In this document: in pieces, positions 20,033 through 29,406 of the stretch | Numbering within the stretch: the first letter of the stretch is position 1 | Layout of the letters: the number at the start of each line of letters is the position of its first letter | Assembly (NCBI RefSeq): GCF_020480685.1 | Contig: NZ_JAJAFU010000004.1 | Coordinates: forward strand, 96,285 to 160,284 | Direction: 5' to 3' | From: Deferrivibrio essentukiensis | GTDB lineage: Bacteria; Chrysiogenota; Deferribacteres; Deferribacterales; Deferrivibrionaceae | DNA length: 64,000 nt | The notes under the pieces: model-generated | Database searches by the model: none | Told to the model about the DNA's origin: nothing | The model's input: only the letters and a program-made list of their open reading frames with translations | Position numbers and translations under genes: made by a program

Positions 20033-23000
20033 ATACAATTTCTAATCTTTGGGGGGCATCCCTTTCATATCATTTAAAAAAAATAAGAGATAAGGGTAAA
20101 AACACTTTTGTTGTCGTCAAAGATACACAGCAGCTTGAAAAATTGTCAGGCGATTTTTCATTTTTCTTTGGTGAGGACAGCTACTTAAGGTTTCCGGAAT
20201 ATACCATCCAACCTTTTGAAATGGTAAGGATAATGCCTGACGTTATCAGCGAAAGGGTAAAGACTCTTTACAGGCTTTCAAAAACATCAGGGAATATCAT
20301 ACTGGTCACACTCTACAGTTTATTAAAACTTTTGCCAACCAAAGATGTTTTTAAGGAGTCAATTCTTGAGTTTAAAATTTCTGATGAGTTGTCCAGAGAT
20401 GAAATAATATACTATCTTGATATACTTGGTTATGTTAACGTTGAAGTGGTTACGGATAAAGGTGAATTTGCCTTTAGAGGGGATATATTTGATGTCTACC
20501 CTGTTACGTCAGATTTGCCTGTGAGAGTTGAGTTTTTTGATGAAGAGATAGAGTCTATATATACGTATGATATTGATAATTTCAAGCCTGTGGAATCTCT
20601 TGAAAAATTTACACTTCTACCTGCTACAGACTTGATATATGAATCTGCTGAGATTTCAAAAAAGATTCCCAATATTCAAATAAAGGAAAAGTTTGAAAAC
20701 TTTGGAAAATTTGGGGGCTATTTTTGGTATGCACCTTATGTGTATCAAAAGATGGATACCATATTTGACTATTGTGCCGGTGAAAAAGAGATTATCTTTG
20801 CCTTTGATGATATTCAAGAATCACTTGATAATTTTTATTATAACCTTGAAGAAAGGCTTAAAGATGTGGACGACTATCTGATTAATAATTTTTTGAGAAA
20901 AAAAGATTTTGGCAGGCTCATTGAAAATAATGTTACGGTAATGGTGGATTATTCTGGCAGTCCGACTGTAGTGGAAAACTACAAAAATATGGCATTAAAG
21001 CTTAGTTATGAAAAGAACAATATCTATCACTCTATTGAAAGTTTTATTGATATATTGAAAGGTTATAAAGAATTCAAAATTATTGTGGCAATTGATAACA
21101 AAAAGTTTGAAGAGGTTTTAAAGACTTTTTTAAATGACCATCATATTTATGTCAATGAGATAAAATCGTATGAAGATAGCTTGAAAAGTGGTGTGTACCT
21201 TTTAAAAAAGAGGCTTTCCGGCGGATTTATTGACGAAGAAGATAAAATCTTTCTTGCCTGCGATTTTGAAATATTTGGTTTTGCAAAAAAGAGAAAAAAA
21301 ACTATATCCAAAAAAGATGCATTCAAAACCAATATTACCGATTTGCAGGCGGGGGATTATGTAGTCCATATCGATTATGGTATAGGACTTTATAAAGGCC
21401 TTGCTCATAAGGAGATTGGTGGTGTTGAGGGGGACTTTTTAGAGCTTGAATACAGCGGTGGCGAGATACTATATGTCCCCATTGACAGTATTTCACAAAT
21501 TCAAAAGTATTTCGCCTCAGGTCATACGGAGCCAAAGTTAAATAGCCTTAAAAGTGCAAAGTGGGCAAATCTGAAGCAACAGGCAAAAAAGAGTGCCAAG
21601 AAAATTGCCATGGACCTTCTTAAGCTTTATGCAGAGAGAAAAGCAACAAGAGGGAAAGCCTTCTATGGAGAAGACAATACTTATCTAAATATGTTGGAAG
21701 ATAGCTTTGAATATGAAGAAACAGAGGATCAATTGGCGGCAATTTACGATGTGTATTCGGATATGCAATCGGACAGACCGATGGACAGACTAATTTGTGG
21801 TGATGTCGGTTTTGGTAAGACTGAGGTGGCTATCAGAGCTGCATGCAAAGCTGCATCCAGTGGCAAACAAGTGGCGGTAATATGTCCGACGACAATTTTG
21901 GCTAAGCAGCACTATGACACATTTTCCTCAAGAATGAAAAATCTTCCGTTTACAATAGATTATGTATCACGATTTAGAACAAATAAGGATATTAAAAAAA
22001 TTTTAGCTGAGCTTGCTGAAGGTAAGATAGATATTATCATAGGTACCCACAGGCTGTTGTCAAAAGACGTAATCTTCAAGGACTTAGGGCTTTTGATAGT
22101 TGATGAAGAGCAGAGGTTTGGAGTATCGCATAAAGAAAAAATAACAAATATGAAATCAAATATCGATGTTCTTTCAATGAGTGCTACCCCTATCCCGAGG
22201 ACATTGCAAATGTCTTTGTCAGGCGTAAGGGATATAAGTGTCATAGAAACACCGCCTGTTGACAGACTCCCAATAGTGACAAAGCTTGTCAGCCATGATG
22301 AAGAGGTTAAGGGGGCAATTGAATATGAATTAAAAAGAGGTGGGCAGGTATATTTTCTTGAAAATAATGTTGCCAGAATAAATGAAACTGCAGCATGGAT
22401 AAAAGCGCTTATCCCTTTTGCAAGGATAGATGTGGCACATGGACAGATGAGCTCAAATTTGGTGGAGAAATCTCTTGAAAAATTTTACGATGGTGATACC
22501 GATATACTCGTTTGTTCTACGATTATTGAGAATGGGATAGATGTTCCAAATGCCAACAGTATCATTATTAAAAACGCTGAAAATTTTGGACTTGCTCAGC
22601 TTTATCAGTTAAAAGGGCGTGTGGGCAGGTCTACCAGAAGAGGTTACTGCTATCTTTACATAAAAAACTTTAACGGCTTATCACAGCTTGCCAAAAAAAG
22701 GATTCAGATTGTGGAGCAATTAAGTGATTTGGGGAGTGGTTTTAAGATATCGTCTTACGATTTGCAACTTAGGGGAGCCGGAGATTTATTTGGTGCAGAG
22801 CAGTCGGGATTTGTAGTAAATATAGGGTATGAGCTTTATTTGCAACTTATTGAAGAAGCTGTAAATGAACTAAAAGGGGTTAAAAGAAATATTGTAAAGA
22901 CAGAGATTCAGTCTTCATACCCTTATTTCATACCTGCTGAGTATATCAGAGATCCGAAAGTCAGAATCAATTACTACAATAGAATTGCAGAAATAACAAA

Positions 23001-23358
23001 TATAGAGGATTATAATTATCTTTATGATGAAATACGCTCAATTTACGGAAGTCTTCCTGAGCCGGTAGAAAATTTACTGTGGATTATGTTAATAAGAAAT
23101 CTTGCGTCAATGCTTAATGTTGTTAAAATTATAATTCTTTCTGGAAAAGTAAAACTTCAATTTCATGAAAAAACAGCATTCTTAGACCCGAATATGTTTT
23201 TGGAAGCTATGAAGAAACTGAATATTACGGGGCTTTTTACGGGTAGCTTTGAATTTACGGTGAGAGGAGCGGAATCTGTAATATTATTTGAGAATACATT
23301 TAAAATGCTTGATTATTTAAATGAAATACTGAAAAATAGTGAATTATTAGCTAAATAA
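20029..23358 (+). CDS. mfd: Transcription-repair coupling factor Mfd
   Basis: A 1109-residue translocase that pushes stalled RNA polymerase off damaged templates and recruits UvrA. Order: UvrB-homology domains at the N terminus, the CarD-like polymerase-interacting domain ([16 protein letters not shown], about residue 445), the RecG-like motor ([42 protein letters not shown]) and the C-terminal TRCF domain. The ATG at 20029 overlaps the previous stop as ATGA; an in-frame TTG lies two codons upstream. Confidence 0.97.
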   Translation: MNTISNLWGASLSYHLKKIRDKGKNTFVVVKDTQQLEKLSGDFSFFFGEDSYLRFPEYTIQPFEMVRIMPDVISERVKTLYRLSKTSGNIILVTLYSLLKLLPTKDVFKESILEFKISDELSRDEIIYYLDILGYVNVEVVTDKGEFAFRGDIFDVYPVTSDLPVRVEFFDEEIESIYTYDIDNFKPVESLEKFTLLPATDLIYESAEISKKIPNIQIKEKFENFGKFGGYFWYAPYVYQKMDTIFDYCAGEKEIIFAFDDIQESLDNFYYNLEERLKDVDDYLINNFLRKKDFGRLIENNVTVMVDYSGSPTVVENYKNMALKLSYEKNNIYHSIESFIDILKGYKEFKIIVAIDNKKFEEVLKTFLNDHHIYVNEIKSYEDSLKSGVYLLKKRLSGGFIDEEDKIFLACDFEIFGFAKKRKKTISKKDAFKTNITDLQAGDYVVHIDYGIGLYKGLAHKEIGGVEGDFLELEYSGGEILYVPIDSISQIQKYFASGHTEPKLNSLKSAKWANLKQQAKKSAKKIAMDLLKLYAERKATRGKAFYGEDNTYLNMLEDSFEYEETEDQLAAIYDVYSDMQSDRPMDRLICGDVGFGKTEVAIRAACKAASSGKQVAVICPTTILAKQHYDTFSSRMKNLPFTIDYVSRFRTNKDIKKILAELAEGKIDIIIGTHRLLSKDVIFKDLGLLIVDEEQRFGVSHKEKITNMKSNIDVLSMSATPIPRTLQMSLSGVRDISVIETPPVDRLPIVTKLVSHDEEVKGAIEYELKRGGQVYFLENNVARINETAAWIKALIPFARIDVAHGQMSSNLVEKSLEKFYDGDTDILVCSTIIENGIDVPNANSIIIKNAENFGLAQLYQLKGRVGRSTRRGYCYLYIKNFNGLSQLAKKRIQIVEQLSDLGSGFKISSYDLQLRGAGDLFGAEQSGFVVNIGYELYLQLIEEAVNELKGVKRNIVKTEIQSSYPYFIPAEYIRDPKVRINYYNRIAEITNIEDYNYLYDEIRSIYGSLPEPVENLLWIMLIRNLASMLNVVKIIILSGKVKLQFHEKTAFLDPNMFLEAMKKLNITGLFTGSFEFTVRGAESVILFENTFKMLDYLNEILKNSELLAK

Positions 23359-23399
23359 AATATCTATCTGAAGTTAGGTTTAAGGGTGGTAAAATATAC

Positions 23400-24374
23400 A
23401 TGAAAAAACTTTTTCTTTTACTCTTTTTGATATTATTTATCGGGTGTTCGGATAAAAGTGATGAAGCAAAAAACGAGAAAGATATAGAGTTAAATACTAA
23501 AAAACCTGTACTAATTATTGATAATAAACCATATTACAATGAAGATATTATAAATTATGCATATTATCTCCTGCAAGAGATGGACGAAAAAGAGGTGGAA
23601 AATACTGAAATCAAAGACAAAATATTAAATGACTTTATAAATCATATTTTACTTTTACGAGAAGCAAAAAAAGCGGGGATAAATATAGATAGACAAAGGA
23701 TTAAAAAGGTGGTTGAAAAGTTTAATAAAGGGGCGGAAGAGGATAGCTTATCCATTTTTACAGGTAAGATACAGCCTGACATTGCTCAGATAGAAAAAAT
23801 AATATATGAGAATATGGTGGTGCAAGCCTATTTAAATAAGCTTGTAGAAGAAAAGGTTAAAGTAACGGAAGAAGATTTGAAAGCGTATTATGACAATATG
23901 AGTAAGACGGAGGTTAATAAGACGCTTTATAATGTGTGGCACATATTTACAACCGATGAGAAAAAGGCGGATAAAGCAAGGGAGCTTCTTAGACAGAGAA
24001 ATTCTTTTAAAAAAATAGCTGAAAGTTACTCTGAAGACCCATATGCTGAAAAAGGTGGTGATATGGGTTATATTGATTTGGATGTTATGCCGGAAGTCTT
24101 TCAATATGTGAAGAAAATGAGGATAAGACAAGTCAGCCCTGTTCTTAAATCTGACTACGGTTATCATATTTTTTCACTGAGGGATATCGCTAAAAGCACT
24201 GTAAGTGGTACATTTGAAGAGGCATCAGGGGAGATTTACTCTAAAGTTTATGAGTCAAAACAGAATGATTTAATAGAAAATTTAATAAAGGAGTTAAGAA
24301 AAAATGCTGAGATTAAAATTATTGGTGGTGTTAATTTTACTTTTGAGTCTGACAATTCAAGCAAAAACAATTGA
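23400..24374 (+). CDS. Peptidyl-prolyl isomerase lipoprotein (parvulin/PrsA-SurA type)
   Basis: A 324-residue exported folding factor. The signal peptide ends in a lipobox (LFIGC, Cys16), predicting lipidation and membrane anchoring. A helical SurA/PrsA-like chaperone region (about 30-170) precedes one parvulin domain (about 175-275) with VWHIFTTDEKKA, SEDPYAEKGGDMGYID and SDYGYHIFSLRDI. It follows mfd by 41 bases and its 3' end overlaps the next parvulin gene by 71 bases. It likely helps outer-membrane or periplasmic protein folding. Confidence 0.9.
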   Translation: MKKLFLLLFLILFIGCSDKSDEAKNEKDIELNTKKPVLIIDNKPYYNEDIINYAYYLLQEMDEKEVENTEIKDKILNDFINHILLLREAKKAGINIDRQRIKKVVEKFNKGAEEDSLSIFTGKIQPDIAQIEKIIYENMVVQAYLNKLVEEKVKVTEEDLKAYYDNMSKTEVNKTLYNVWHIFTTDEKKADKARELLRQRNSFKKIAESYSEDPYAEKGGDMGYIDLDVMPEVFQYVKKMRIRQVSPVLKSDYGYHIFSLRDIAKSTVSGTFEEASGEIYSKVYESKQNDLIENLIKELRKNAEIKIIGGVNFTFESDNSSKNN

Positions 24375-25215
24375 CAAAATACTAGTTATCGTTGGAGATA
24401 AGATAATTACCCAATATGAAGTTGAGTCGTTTAACCCTAAAAAGGTTAAAGAGATTTATTCTGTGGAAGATGAGCAAAAAAGAAATGATTTGTTGAAAAA
24501 ATATTACCAAAGTGTTTTAGAGTTTTTGGTAAATCAATACACTATTGAAATTGCTGCTGAAAGGGAAGGGATAAAAATAGGTGAAGATGAAGTTGATATG
24601 GCAATAAATCAGATACTTGAAAAAAATAATATTACCAAAGAGCAGCTCGAGCAGCTTTTAGAGAAGGAAGACTTGACTTTTCAAAAATATAAGTGGCAGA
24701 TAAAAATGGACATAATTAATGCGAGACTTAACTCAAGAGTTATCTTACCAAGGTTAGTTGTGGCAGAAGAGGATATAAAAAAGTACATTGATGAAAATAA
24801 CTCAATTTTGGATTTAGATGATAGTTTTGAGCTTCGAATGATAGTTATAGAAAAAGATAAAGAAGATGATTTGAAAAAAGAGTTAGGGAAGACCTCATTT
24901 GCTGATTTGGCAATAAAATATTCCACTGACAAGTCAGCTAAATCTGGCGGCTATATTGGAAACATTAAGTTGGGTTTTTTACCCGATAATTTAAAGGAAA
25001 AATTTAAAGATGTTAAAAAGGGGGATATTGTAAGGATAGAAGATGGCGATGTTGTTAAATATTTCTTTGTGGAAAACTTTAAGTCTAAATACGATATAGA
25101 TGAGAAGTTAAAAAGTGAAATAGTTGACAAACTTAAAAAAGCTCAATATCAAAAAGTTTATGACAATTGGCTTGAAGAGCATAAAAAAACTATATTTGTA
25201 AAATACATGAACTAA
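24304..25215 (+). CDS. SurA-like periplasmic chaperone / peptidyl-prolyl isomerase
   Basis: A 303-residue protein with a cleavable signal peptide (hydrophobic residues 5-18, then TIQAKT), a SurA N-terminal helical domain beginning DKILVIVGDKIITQYEVE, and a parvulin-like domain (about 175-265) with STDKSAKSGGYIGN. The start at 24304 lies inside the preceding gene, but the intact signal peptide and AAGGAG ten bases upstream support it. It is unlike the preceding lipoprotein in having no lipobox, so it should be soluble in the periplasm. Confidence 0.88.
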   Translation: MLRLKLLVVLILLLSLTIQAKTIDKILVIVGDKIITQYEVESFNPKKVKEIYSVEDEQKRNDLLKKYYQSVLEFLVNQYTIEIAAEREGIKIGEDEVDMAINQILEKNNITKEQLEQLLEKEDLTFQKYKWQIKMDIINARLNSRVILPRLVVAEEDIKKYIDENNSILDLDDSFELRMIVIEKDKEDDLKKELGKTSFADLAIKYSTDKSAKSGGYIGNIKLGFLPDNLKEKFKDVKKGDIVRIEDGDVVKYFFVENFKSKYDIDEKLKSEIVDKLKKAQYQKVYDNWLEEHKKTIFVKYMN

Positions 25216-25493
25216 TGAGAATAGATAAGTTTCTTAAAGTATCATTTTTGTTGAAAAGAAGAACAGTTGCAAATGAGGCGGCTGACGAAGGTTTTATTTA
25301 TGTTAATGGAAAAAAGGTTAAACCTTCCTATAAAGTTTCTCCAGGCGATATTATTGAACTTGATATGTGGAATTTTTATAAAAAGGTAAAAGTTTTAAAT
25401 ATCCCTGAAAAGGGGAATATCCCAAAAAAAGATATTGAAAATTTTATCGAGATTTTAGAGTATAAACCAAAAGAGACAGATGATATTCTATAA
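25215..25493 (+). CDS. rqcP: S4-domain RNA-binding protein (RqcP/HslR family)
   Basis: A 92-residue protein that is mostly one S4 domain (MRIDKFLKVSFLLKRRTVA, GFIYVNGKKVKPSYKVSPGD). RqcP and HslR bind 50S-peptidyl-tRNA complexes in rescue of stalled large subunits. The start shares one base with the previous stop (TAATG). Proximity to mfd and a parvulin gene recalls the mfd-yabO order in Bacillus, which supports RqcP rather than a generic S4 protein. Confidence 0.85.
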   Translation: MRIDKFLKVSFLLKRRTVANEAADEGFIYVNGKKVKPSYKVSPGDIIELDMWNFYKKVKVLNIPEKGNIPKKDIENFIEILEYKPKETDDIL

Positions 25494-25520
25494 AAAAAGC
25501 CCGCTAAAGCGGGCTTTTTT
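25493..25520. terminator. Bidirectional intrinsic terminator
   Basis: GCCCGC (25499-25504), loop TAAA, GCGGGC (25509-25514), flanked by an A tract (25493-25498) and six T (25515-25520). It ends the mfd-rqcP operon and also faces the convergent cytochrome gene. Confidence 0.95.
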
Positions 25521-25538
25521 AAATTCCTATTTTAGATT

Positions 25539-26582
25539 TTAGTGAATTTTCTTAGCGTATTTTGAAGCATCCTTTTTACTCATGCTTGCATGGCATCCGG
25601 ATAATTTACAAGTATATTCAAGGCTAAGTTCATTTTTAGCTAATTTGCCATCTTCAGTGAACATATAGTAGTCAGCAGATGTATTGATTTTGAATATATG
25701 AGATCTTACATCGCCAGCATAGTCATCTGTTTTCAAAGCTGATTTAGCAGCTTTTGGCATATGGCAGCTTTTACAGTCAATTTTGCTCTTACCATGAATT
25801 GTTTTTTCATACTTAGCAGCTATTTCGCTGTGGCAGCTTGAGCAATCAGTTTTGATACTTACTGCAGTTTTTGCATGAGGATCATGACATTCTACACAAT
25901 TTAAATCTTTGTGACCACCTGCTAACAGTTCATTATACTGTTCATGGTGCTTGATAAATCCACCTGAAGCAGGGATTTTATCAGCAGAGCTTCTAATGTG
26001 GCATTTACCGCATGCTTTTGAGCTTGTGTCAACAATTGGCTTAACTGCTTTAGGATCGGCTGCATGCGCGGAAGAAGGTCCGTGACATTCTTCACACTGA
26101 ATACCGTCAAATGACCATGTACCTATCATACCGGGTCTTCCATCTTGATGACCTTCAGGAGAGTAATTGGTCATATGGCAAGGACCACATTTGTAAGGGG
26201 TAATTTGACCTGCATGATAATTGACCCAAGAACCGTCAGCCAAGTTATACTGAGTAGGCATTTTATTCCCTTCTTTATCGGTAGTAATAATGTAACCGTC
26301 AAGTCCGATATATCTTGCCTTTTTAGTTTTTCCACCGATTACATAAGAGATATCGTCCCATGTGTAACCTTTTGGCACAGGCAAGCCTGCTTTTTTAGCA
26401 AGTTCTGCTTTTCTAAGCTTGTAAGGGTGTCCTGATTCTACAAATAAGTTGTAAATATCCGCGTGGCAGCTTTTACAAGCTTCTGAACCAACGTAACCAT
26501 TTTCTTTGCTTTTTTCCGCAGCAAATACTGATGCAGAAATAACAAAAGCAAACACTACGCAAAGCATCAAAACTTTTTTCAT
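25539..26582 (-). CDS. Periplasmic octaheme cytochrome c
   Basis: A 347-residue exported protein (signal peptide ending SVFA-A near residue 21). It has seven CxxCH heme sites at residues 36, 132, 163, 191, 229, 247 and 270, plus an eighth C-x4-CH site at 325-331 (CKLSGCH). Histidines between them (for example residues 211-212, 224, 263, 295) can serve as distal ligands. A CGGAGG SD precedes the ATG. No catalytic lysine-heme motif (CxxCK) is seen, so electron transfer is more likely than NrfA-type nitrite reduction. Upstream palindromes and a two-component system suggest regulated expression. Confidence 0.92.
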   Translation of the reverse strand: MKKVLMLCVVFAFVISASVFAAEKSKENGYVGSEACKSCHADIYNLFVESGHPYKLRKAELAKKAGLPVPKGYTWDDISYVIGGKTKKARYIGLDGYIITTDKEGNKMPTQYNLADGSWVNYHAGQITPYKCGPCHMTNYSPEGHQDGRPGMIGTWSFDGIQCEECHGPSSAHAADPKAVKPIVDTSSKACGKCHIRSSADKIPASGGFIKHHEQYNELLAGGHKDLNCVECHDPHAKTAVSIKTDCSSCHSEIAAKYEKTIHGKSKIDCKSCHMPKAAKSALKTDDYAGDVRSHIFKINTSADYYMFTEDGKLAKNELSLEYTCKLSGCHASMSKKDASKYAKKIH

Positions 26583-26664
26583 ATAAACCTCCGTCTAATT
26601 AATTAAAAAAGTTTCCCGTAACCTACATTAGTATTGTATGGATATTAATTCCAGATAAAAGAAA

Positions 26665-26684
26665 ATCACAATTAGTGCTGTGAT
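26665..26684. promoter_or_regulatory. Inverted repeat ATCACA-N8-TGTGAT upstream of the cytochrome gene
   Basis: Perfect 6-bp arms (26665-26670 and 26679-26684) separated by eight bases, about 85-100 bases before the cytochrome start. It shares base 26684 with a second palindrome. A dimeric regulator site is likely; the protein is not known. Confidence 0.5.
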
Positions 26685-26701
26685 GTGAAATATATTTCAC
26701 A
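26684..26701. promoter_or_regulatory. Perfect 18-bp palindrome TGTGAAATATATTTCACA
   Basis: Both halves match exactly. The arms TGTGA...TCACA resemble Crp/Fnr-family half-sites, but the spacer is eight rather than six bases. It lies between the response-regulator stop and the cytochrome gene, about 100 bases from the cytochrome ATG, a plausible activator position. Confidence 0.6.
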
Positions 26702-26708
26702 ATAATAG

Positions 26709-27347
26709 TTAAATAAGTTTGTTAATGCACTGAAGGGCGTTAATACCGTAGTCGGTAATTTTGTAACTATGCTCCGTATGTTTTACGAGTCCACTCTTAA
26801 TAAGGTTTTTGATATGAAAATTTAGCTTTGTGTGGTCTTCCAAGTTAAGCTCTCTGACTATATCCATAAAACGCATTTCTTCACTTTTCATCAGCATAAC
26901 AAGAATATCTCTACGAATTTTATTTGAGAGACAGGAAAGAATATCGTCTATTTGGTTTTTTTCACAACACTTAATCATAAATCTAAGCTCTTCCAATGAT
27001 TTATTAATTTTTATTATCAAATCGTCCTTTTTAAAAGGTTTTGAAATAAAGTCATTAGCACCCTTTTTTATCGCCTCTACTGCAAGCTCAACAGTCGAGA
27101 ATGCCGTTATTAATATGATGCGTATAAATTTATTGGTTTCCCTTACCTTTTTAAGAAAAGATATACCATCAATTTCTGGCATCAAATAGTCAAGCAGCAA
27201 AACGTTTGGATTCTCAAGCTCAATTACTTCAAAGGCTTGCGTTTGAGTTGATGCAGTGTAAACTTCGAAAGTATTATTCTCAAGTAATTCCTTTAAGTTT
27301 TCTAATACTTCCCTATCGTCATCAAAAATTAAAATTGACTTTCTAAT
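26709..27347 (-). CDS. Response regulator with winged-helix output, probable ATT start
   Basis: The receiver domain reads IRKSILIFDDDREVLENL onward, with acidic pocket D9-D11, phosphoacceptor D53 in LLLDYLMPEIDG and the later KPF lysine. After about residue 125 comes a winged-helix domain (ILSCLSNKIRRDILVMLM, then a wing near LVKHTEHSYKITDYG) of ArsR/MarR flavour. No ATG, GTG or TTG exists before a TTG at 27200, which would delete the phosphorylation pocket. ATT at 27347 has GAGG seven bases upstream and shares one base with the kinase stop. From there the protein has 212 residues. It probably regulates the adjacent cytochrome gene. Confidence 0.85.
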   Translation of the reverse strand: MRKSILIFDDDREVLENLKELLENNTFEVYTASTQTQAFEVIELENPNVLLLDYLMPEIDGISFLKKVRETNKFIRIILITAFSTVELAVEAIKKGANDFISKPFKKDDLIIKINKSLEELRFMIKCCEKNQIDDILSCLSNKIRRDILVMLMKSEEMRFMDIVRELNLEDHTKLNFHIKNLIKSGLVKHTEHSYKITDYGINALQCINKLI

Positions 27348-28722
27348 CTTGATACCTCGGTAATTTTATTGCAAAAGTTGTTTTGCCATCTTCCCTTTGC
27401 TCAAGGGATATTATCCCTTTGTGAATTTTGACAATATTATAACATAAATATAGTCCAAGTCCAGTCCCTTCGTTAGGTTTTTTAGTTGTAAAGAAAGGGT
27501 CAAAAATTTTATTTTTAATAGAATCATCTATCCCTATTCCGTTATCTTGTACATACAAATGAACGTATCTATCAGTACTGTCAGCAGATATTACGATTTC
27601 GGGATTTTCCGGAGTAGCATCAAAAGCATTTAGAATCAAATTGACAAGAAGCTCTTCAATTTTGTGTGGTATGCATTCAAATCCAAAGTCGGAATTTATA
27701 TCAAATCTGACATATTTAAATTTCGGATGATTTTTAATAAAAAACTTTATGCCTTCAATAATTTCAGAAATATTGACTATTTCAAATAACTCAATTTTAT
27801 CATTTTTTGAGAAGAGTAACAATTCCTTAGCTATTTTGGCAGCCCTGTCTATATTTTTTTCAAGAGAATTTAATTTTTCCATAACTTTTGGATTATTAGA
27901 TTCAAGTTTACTTTTAAGGATTTCTATCACCATAGTAGCATTAGTTAGTGGGGTATTTATTTCGTGAGCAATTCCCATAGCAAGTTTACCTATTGAAGAG
28001 AACCTGTCATTGAGGGCAGATTTATTTAGATTATCTTCTAATATTTGAATAAATTCATCGTCGAATACCTTCAAAAATCTGAACAAGAAAATAAAAATAA
28101 AAATTGCCAATAATCCTCTTATAGAAATTACGGCAAGTTTATCAATTAAATAATCCGATGTTATTAATCCGCTGAAAATACCGTACCCAATAAAAAGATA
28201 TCCACATTTAAGAAGATTTTTGTAACTTGAAATATTTTTTTTGGCATATCTGTGCGATAGTATTATAAAAACAAGGCCTGACAAGGTAGCTGAAGAGAAT
28301 CCGAAGATATATCTTATAAGGCTGTCATTACTTATTTGAAAAGAGTAAATATAAGTTGGCAACGCAATCAGTGCCATAACAGATACCAAAAATGTCTTAA
28401 TTGATTTGTTAATATTTATAGAAGACACAATCAAAAGTGACTTAAATCCAAAGTAAAACAAAAATAAAAAGGAAATTAAGAGTAAGGCAAACTTATACTT
28501 GTGCCATATTAAGAATATTTCATTGCTCATATAAATTTTGCTAGTCAATAAATAAAGATCTAACCATTCGTGAATTCCGTGCAGTATGGCAAAAAAAGCT
28601 AAATGCCTAAGAGTATTCGCAATTTCAAGGCGACTAAACCTTTTATCTTTAAGGAGTATTGCAAAACCCATTATAAAGAAAGAAAGCCCGTAGAATAAAT
28701 AAATTATAAATTCTAATAGCAT
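27343..28722 (-). CDS. Membrane sensor histidine kinase
   Basis: About seven hydrophobic helices fill the first ~220 residues (opening LYGLSFFIMGFAILL-like, then SRLEIANTLRHLAFFAILHG), a layout I associate with Geobacter-type kinases. The transmitter has the H box MGIAHEINTPLTN, an N box LVNLILNAFDATPENP, and G boxes VQDNGIGIDDSI and EGTGLGLYLCYNIVKIHKG. I prefer the ATG at 28722 (459 residues) because the membrane domain begins there; a GTG at 28776 would add 18 residues and neither has a clear SD. A TTGACA lies at 28755-28750. It is coupled to the response regulator. Confidence 0.88.
   Translation of the reverse strand: MLLEFIIYLFYGLSFFIMGFAILLKDKRFSRLEIANTLRHLAFFAILHGIHEWLDLYLLTSKIYMSNEIFLIWHKYKFALLLISFLFLFYFGFKSLLIVSSININKSIKTFLVSVMALIALPTYIYSFQISNDSLIRYIFGFSSATLSGLVFIILSHRYAKKNISSYKNLLKCGYLFIGYGIFSGLITSDYLIDKLAVISIRGLLAIFIFIFLFRFLKVFDDEFIQILEDNLNKSALNDRFSSIGKLAMGIAHEINTPLTNATMVIEILKSKLESNNPKVMEKLNSLEKNIDRAAKIAKELLLFSKNDKIELFEIVNISEIIEGIKFFIKNHPKFKYVRFDINSDFGFECIPHKIEELLVNLILNAFDATPENPEIVISADSTDRYVHLYVQDNGIGIDDSIKNKIFDPFFTTKKPNEGTGLGLYLCYNIVKIHKGIISLEQREDGKTTFAIKLPRYQD
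27345..27358 (-). promoter_or_regulatory. Shine-Dalgarno and ATT start overlapping the kinase stop codon
   Basis: On the minus strand GAGG (27358-27355), a seven-base spacer TATCAAG, then ATT (27347-27345), whose last T is the first base of the kinase TAG stop. The arrangement fits translational coupling with a rare initiation codon, as known for infC. Confidence 0.7.
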
Positions 28723-28817
28723 AAAATATCTTATAACTATTTTTACTTTTGTCAAAGGGGTTATGTTAGTCGTCACTCCATTTTTTGCATCTTTAAGAGA
28801 AAATTTGACTTTTGTTT

Positions 28818-28937
28818 AGCCTGGTTTTTTACCTTGAAGGGCAAATAGTCTTTGTTTAAGCTTTTTAAAATTTGGATATTTTTCCCCTGCCCCTCCGTAT
28901 GCTCTGTGGTAAATTATCTTTTCTAACCACTGTGGGT
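28818..28937 (-). pseudogene. Possible C-terminal remnant of a decayed gene
   Basis: A 40-codon frame runs from just after a TAA to a TAA and has no start codon. It reads HPQWLEKIIYHRAYGG, then AGEKYPNFKKLKQRLFALQG and KKPG. The balanced, basic and aromatic composition looks like real protein rather than AT-rich noise. The parent family is not recognised. It may be chance. Confidence 0.3.
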
Positions 28938-29025
28938 GTTATGTTAAATTCTTATATAAAATGAGGCAAGGTTGAAATGACTGTATATTTTATTTAATAA
29001 AGAGTGTAAATATTCTCTGAACCTT

Positions 29026-29053
29026 TTGACAAATATTGCTTTTTAATTAAACT
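29026..29053 (+). promoter_or_regulatory. Candidate sigma-70 promoter for the fmdB-like gene
   Basis: TTGACA at 29026-29031, a 16-base spacer, then TAAACT (four of six matches to the -10 consensus), about 70 bases before the gene start. The -35 is perfect and the -10 weak. Confidence 0.4.
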
Positions 29054-29120
29054 ACTTGATTTTTTTTGTATTTTTAAACATATTATCTCGCTGAAAATAT
29101 AAAAAAGCGGAGGTGTGAAG

Positions 29121-29399
29121 ATGCCACTTTATGAGTACAGATGTTCTAAGTGCAATAACCTCTTTCAGTTAATGGAGAAAATATCGGCCTTAAATGAGAG
29201 CAGAAAATGCCCTAAGTGTGGCGGCGATTCTAAAAAGATTATATCTTTGTCAAGTTTCCATTTAAAGGGTGGCGGTTGGTATGTAACCGACTATAAAGGA
29301 AAATCGAATGGCAACAGTGCCAACAAGGAATCAGCATGTAGTGCTGCTTCTTCCGAGTCACCAAAGTGTGCCAGCTGTCCTGCTTCGGAAACAAAATAA
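29121..29399 (+). CDS. FmdB-family zinc ribbon protein
   Basis: A 92-residue protein starting MPLYEYRC, with a single zinc ribbon formed by CSKC and CPKC, then a Ser/Ala-rich tail ending CASC. The ATG at 29121 lies seven bases after GGAGG; a GTG two codons earlier is too close to the SD. FmdB proteins are named from a regulator of formamidase/amide use, but most members have no proven role. A terminator follows at once, so it is monocistronic. Confidence 0.88.
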   Translation: MPLYEYRCSKCNNLFQLMEKISALNESRKCPKCGGDSKKIISLSSFHLKGGGWYVTDYKGKSNGNSANKESACSAASSESPKCASCPASETK

Positions 29400-29406
29400 A
29401 TAATTT

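Larger units (their letters stand above)
28777..29114. other. 338-bp region between divergent genes
   Basis: No complete gene is seen. It holds an apparent protein-coding remnant on the minus strand (28818-28937), a candidate promoter for the downstream fmdB-like gene (29026-29053) and otherwise AT-rich sequence. No tRNA or structured RNA was recognised. Confidence 0.6.

Noticed and set aside
26709..27200. Response regulator starting at TTG 27200
   Set aside because: It would remove the acidic pocket and leave the phosphorylated aspartate at residue 3-4; the longer ATT-start reading has a better SD and a full receiver domain.
28939..29030. Minus-strand open stretch continuing upstream of the gene remnant
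   Set aside because: It is AT-rich, in a different frame, and has no protein-like composition.
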